From assembly GCA_031216915.1 (NCBI GenBank), contig CM062289.1:251343113-251407112 (forward strand): a stretch of 64,000 nt of DNA. Reading direction: 5' to 3'. The first letter of the stretch is position 1; each line of letters begins with the position of its first letter. The notes beneath the pieces were generated by a model, which was given only the letters and a program-made list of their open reading frames with translations, was not told where the DNA came from and did not search any database. This document shows, in pieces, positions 60,588 to 64,000 of the stretch. The stretch comes from Pictodentalium vernedei (lineage: Eukaryota > Mollusca > Scaphopoda > Dentaliida > Dentaliidae). The position numbers were made by a program, and so were the translations under genes.

Positions 60588-63500
60588 TTTCGAGGCAGCA
60601 GCCATTTTGTTGTCATTCTGGTTATTTAGTTACACTGATTTTTCAGTGTTTTCCTCTCTCCCTTTCCTTTAAGTCCCCTCTTGCTATTCTCCCATGCTTT
60701 TGGCATAGTTTCTGTAATTATTATTACTAAAATTTCTTGGGAGTTTTAGCTGAATAACAGAATGAATTCTGTTCTTTCCCCATGTTTACGTCTTCACCTA
60801 TGGGTGGTTAGGCATTGTGTTCTGCATCTACCATCTGATGTTCTGCAGTTTCTTCCCTGGAAGTCTCTGTTTTGCATCAGATAGTGTATTTTTGGTAACT
60901 GATTCCGGGCCTGGGTGCCTGGAGTCTTATTTTAGTGTTTTTACACTCATTGTTTACATTTACAACAGCCCTCTGTGTGAGGGGGGGATTTCTTGAAAAT
61001 AATATCTTGATGTTATTTTAATCATAACTAGATACATTATTATTGTTCGTAAGTGTTGAATAAATTGTTTAAAATATTTTTAAAATTTTTGTCCACACTT
61101 AGGCTTGGGATCCATTGGGGCTCAACGTTACTTTTCAGAAACTTAGGCTGTTCTGAAAAAATATTTTTTCAAAATATTTTGATTTCAATTAATTTTTCTA
61201 TATTAATGGATCATATTATTATTATGTATTTTGATTGCCAGGGGTTGGTGCGAGTACCAGGACTTTGTTTTCTTTTCACATTGAAAGGATTTTGATCAAT
61301 TGTAATAAGAGGAAGTCTTCCTCTGACTTTTATAATCATTCTATATGTGGTCAGTGTACTCGCATTAACTCCTGTTCTGTATCGTATGATTTCGATGACA
61401 ACATGGGAAGCGTATGTCACGGTATGTTAGTGGGGAATTGGACACTCAGGTCCTTTCCCCGCAGGGTCACTCTACTTTATCAATTTCTATTTCAGACGAT
61501 CAAGATTAGGGTGATGTATCTGTGATGTCTTCCAACAGTGTGCCTCCGTCGTCACAATTAATGAAGGGCTAGCGGAAAAGTGCTCATGTAATACGCCAAT
61601 TGCCTAAGAGGACCCTAGTAGGTTCGACGGCCTTTGACGTCCGCTAGCTCACCCGGTGTAGCGTCCATTCATCGAATGGTTCGGCAGCCGGGTTCGTCCG
61701 TTGCGGTCTAGAAGGAGTTTTGGGGTGATGCGAGCACTATAAATCAACCAAATGCACACCCAGTGACGGCGGATTAGAGGGAGAACGGAGGAAGCCTTTT
61801 AGTCCGGTTCATAGCTCGTTCTGGTCCATCCGGACGGCGAGCGAGAGAGGCCCCTCTCTCGTACAACAACATCTGGCCCCAGATGTTGCGGTACAAAATG
61901 TTTCGCATTCGGAGCATACGTCCGTCGCTCGGGACGCTCCGACATATAGTCAGTCCGGAGTAGACTGTCAATAAGGCTTCCTCATTCTCATGGTAGCGCA
62001 CACGACCGCTCTTGGCTACGTGACCTCGGATATCCAGTCAGCTTCGCCAGTCAGAGAATCATCGGCGACCAGGTCACACCATCCGGTAGCCAGGGACACG
62101 AGGCCTGCAGTCTCCGGACGTTCGCATAGGAAAGTGTGCGGGAGTCAACGTACATGGAGCTTCCGGTGGCAATGCATCGTAAGACCGCTACTGCACAGGC
62201 CTCGGGGACGGACGTGCTTTCCTAAATAGCACAGCTTATCACAGCATCCCAGCATCAACTGAATCTGTCGCATATTTTTTATCCGACGATGCTGGGTCGG
62301 GACGCTCCGCGGAAGCGGGTACGGACGTCCGAAAATTTCATCCGGTCCAACGGGATACCGAAAGGGATTCGGAGGATTTCGAGCTTTCCCTTTCGGAACA
62401 ACATATGCTGTTGTGTATGTCATCTGACTTGATCTTCTACAGGTTCTTTCATCGGACCAGAATGCTGCGATGCCGGATAAGAAACTGATAGCGTCGGTGG
62501 ACTTAGAAATTTTTGGTTCGGTTCAGGGACTTCGTCCCTCAGTTCCGACATAGTCCAATAATGTCACACAACTTTCGAATTATTGAACGACGCTATATAT
62601 ATTATTATTATATGCTTGCTATTACCAAGCATTTCTGGTTTCTTGTTCGCAAAGTTACGGAGATGTCTTTCAAAAGTGTGCCTCTGTCGTCATAGTTAAT
62701 GAAGAGCTAGCGGCAATAAGTGCTCATGGAATATTCTATCGCCTAAGAGGTCCCTTGTAGGATCGACGGAGTGACATTCGCTAGCTCACCCGGTGTAGCG
62801 TACATTCATCGAATGGTTCGGCTGCCGGGTTCGTCCGTTGCGGTCTAGGAAGGAGATTTGGGTGATGCGAGCACTATAATTACTTTAGTACTCACCCAGT
62901 GACGGCGGATTGAGGACAGATCGGAGGAAGCCTGTTAGTCCGGTTCCTGGCTTGTCCAGGTCCGTCCGGGCTGTGAGCGAGAGAGGTCCCTCTCTCGTCC
63001 AACAACATAGGGGACCGCATGTTGTGGTTCAGATATTTTACATTCGGAGCATATGTCCGTCGGTCGGGACGCTCCGTTATATTGACAGTCCGAGAGACTG
63101 TCGATAATGCTTCCTCATCCTCACAGCAGGGCACACGACCGCACATTGGCTACGTGACCTCGAGTATCCAATCAGTTTCATCATTCAGTGATTCCACGGC
63201 GATTAGGTCACGCCATCCGGTAGCCAAGGGACACGAGGCCTATACACTCCAGTCGCTCGCATATTAGTAGTATGCACGGGGTAACGATCACGGAGCTTCC
63301 AGCGGCAATGCATTGTAGGACTGCTTCTCCCCAGGCCTCAGTGACGGACGTGCTATCCGAGTTAGCACAGTTTTTTCGCAGCATTCCAGCAATCGACAGT
63401 TTCTTAGTCGAATCAGGAATTATCTGACGGCGCTGGGTCGGTGCAGTCCGCGGTTGCATCAGGTACGGACGACCGAACGCTTTATAGGGTCCGACAGGAT

Positions 63501-64000
63501 GGCGAAAGGGATTCGAAAGTTTTCGAGTTTTCCCTTTCGTAGCATCGGAAGCTGCCATTCATATCTTCTGGCATTATCTTCCAGTGATTGTTATTTCGGA
63601 CTGCATTGCTGCGATGTTGGATAAGAGACTTATAGCGTCATTGGACACGGAATTTTGGATCGGTTCAGGGACATTGTCCCTGACTTACCGACACAGTCCA
63701 ATAATGTCATTAGAACATGTGTATTATTTATCGACGCTATATATGTATATAAGCCTGCTACCAAGCATGATAGTTTAGTTTCTTGTCCGCAATGCTCATT
63801 TCTGCCTTTTTATCATTTATACGAATAATTTATTTTGGCAGAGCAGAGCATACCGAGAGTTCATATGCGTCTAGACGGCGTGGTTAAAGACTGGAAATAT
63901 TCTTTTTCGCCGTCTATGTCTTTTCCAACCACAATGTTGGAAACGACAATGTCTAGTAGACTTAACTTAGACGCTTTATCATATGTAATCCACCTTACTG
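60588..64000 (+). mobile_element. DIRS element D-outer, right segment (runs off the window)
   Basis: Continuation of D-outer after D-inner. The leader with its hairpins (about 60,760-60,890) precedes a gag pseudogene with a duplicated 5' part. It closely follows element C (19,690 onward) base for base, including the lost Gag start. The remainder of the element, including its right end, lies beyond 64,000. Confidence 0.9.
61281..64000 (+). pseudogene. Gag pseudogene, duplicated (D-outer)
   Basis: The start position reads cacattgaaagg in place of cacaatgaaagg, as in C. The segment at tagcgtccattcatcgaatgg (about 61,658) recurs at about 62,797, so the 5' gag part is present twice with a period of about 1.14 kb. 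Twin palindromes occur in both copies (about 61,838-61,890 and 62,976-63,025). Many frameshifts and stops. The sequence reaches the conserved Gag region (ttagacgctttatcatatg) at the window edge. Confidence 0.8.

Noticed and set aside
1-64000. tRNA, rRNA or bacterial-type operons
   Set aside because: No such genes recognised. Sequence composition, introns and repeats indicate an animal nuclear genome.

Overview
The window is animal nuclear DNA, most likely from a mollusc and perhaps a bivalve. That placement is an inference from the repeat types; no sequence search was possible. Nearly all of it is transposable-element sequence sitting in the introns of one host gene. Three short exons on the + strand (5,300-5,371; 18,599-18,749; 27,261-27,370) join in phase to give part of a p47-family p97/VCP cofactor (NSFL1C/UBXN2). 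They cover the region before the SEP domain and the start of that domain. The other exons lie outside the window.

The dominant repeats are DIRS-type tyrosine-recombinase retrotransposons, with eight copies or parts of copies on the + strand. They are G (1-4,521, right part only), A (9,136-16,096), C (19,277-26,200), B (27,401-36,528), E (38,626-52,818) with F nested inside it (39,463-46,475), D-outer (53,060-53,458 and 60,588-64,000) and D-inner (53,459-60,587), which is nested in D-outer. D-inner looks intact and young. It has inverted terminal repeats with about one mismatch, a Gag frame, a reverse transcriptase/RNase H frame, a tyrosine recombinase frame and an internal complementary region. 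B is nearly intact, but its gag is broken and its recombinase is cut by a 1.7-kb insertion. A, C, E, F and G are decayed, and A and C have lost reverse transcriptase sequence.

Other mobile DNA includes a pogo/Tigger-like DNA transposon with a nearly complete transposase (6,403-17,051, split by DIRS A), a probable older DNA element around it (6,248-17,580), several foldback MITEs, four elements built on tandem repeats of about 145-160 bp that resemble the pearl/Helentron-derived elements of bivalves, and a possible SINE.

The most interesting layer is inside the DIRS elements. In D-inner the Gag frame and the recombinase frame are the same frame, separated by a single TGA. The recombinase frame stays open for 1.9 kb on top of the reverse transcriptase frame. 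Several hairpins recur in all or most copies, some with paired base changes between subfamilies: leader hairpins, twin palindromes inside gag, and a stem-loop upstream of the internal complementary region. The terminal repeats carry an NRF-1-like palindrome. Several copies independently carry tandem duplications in the same part of gag.
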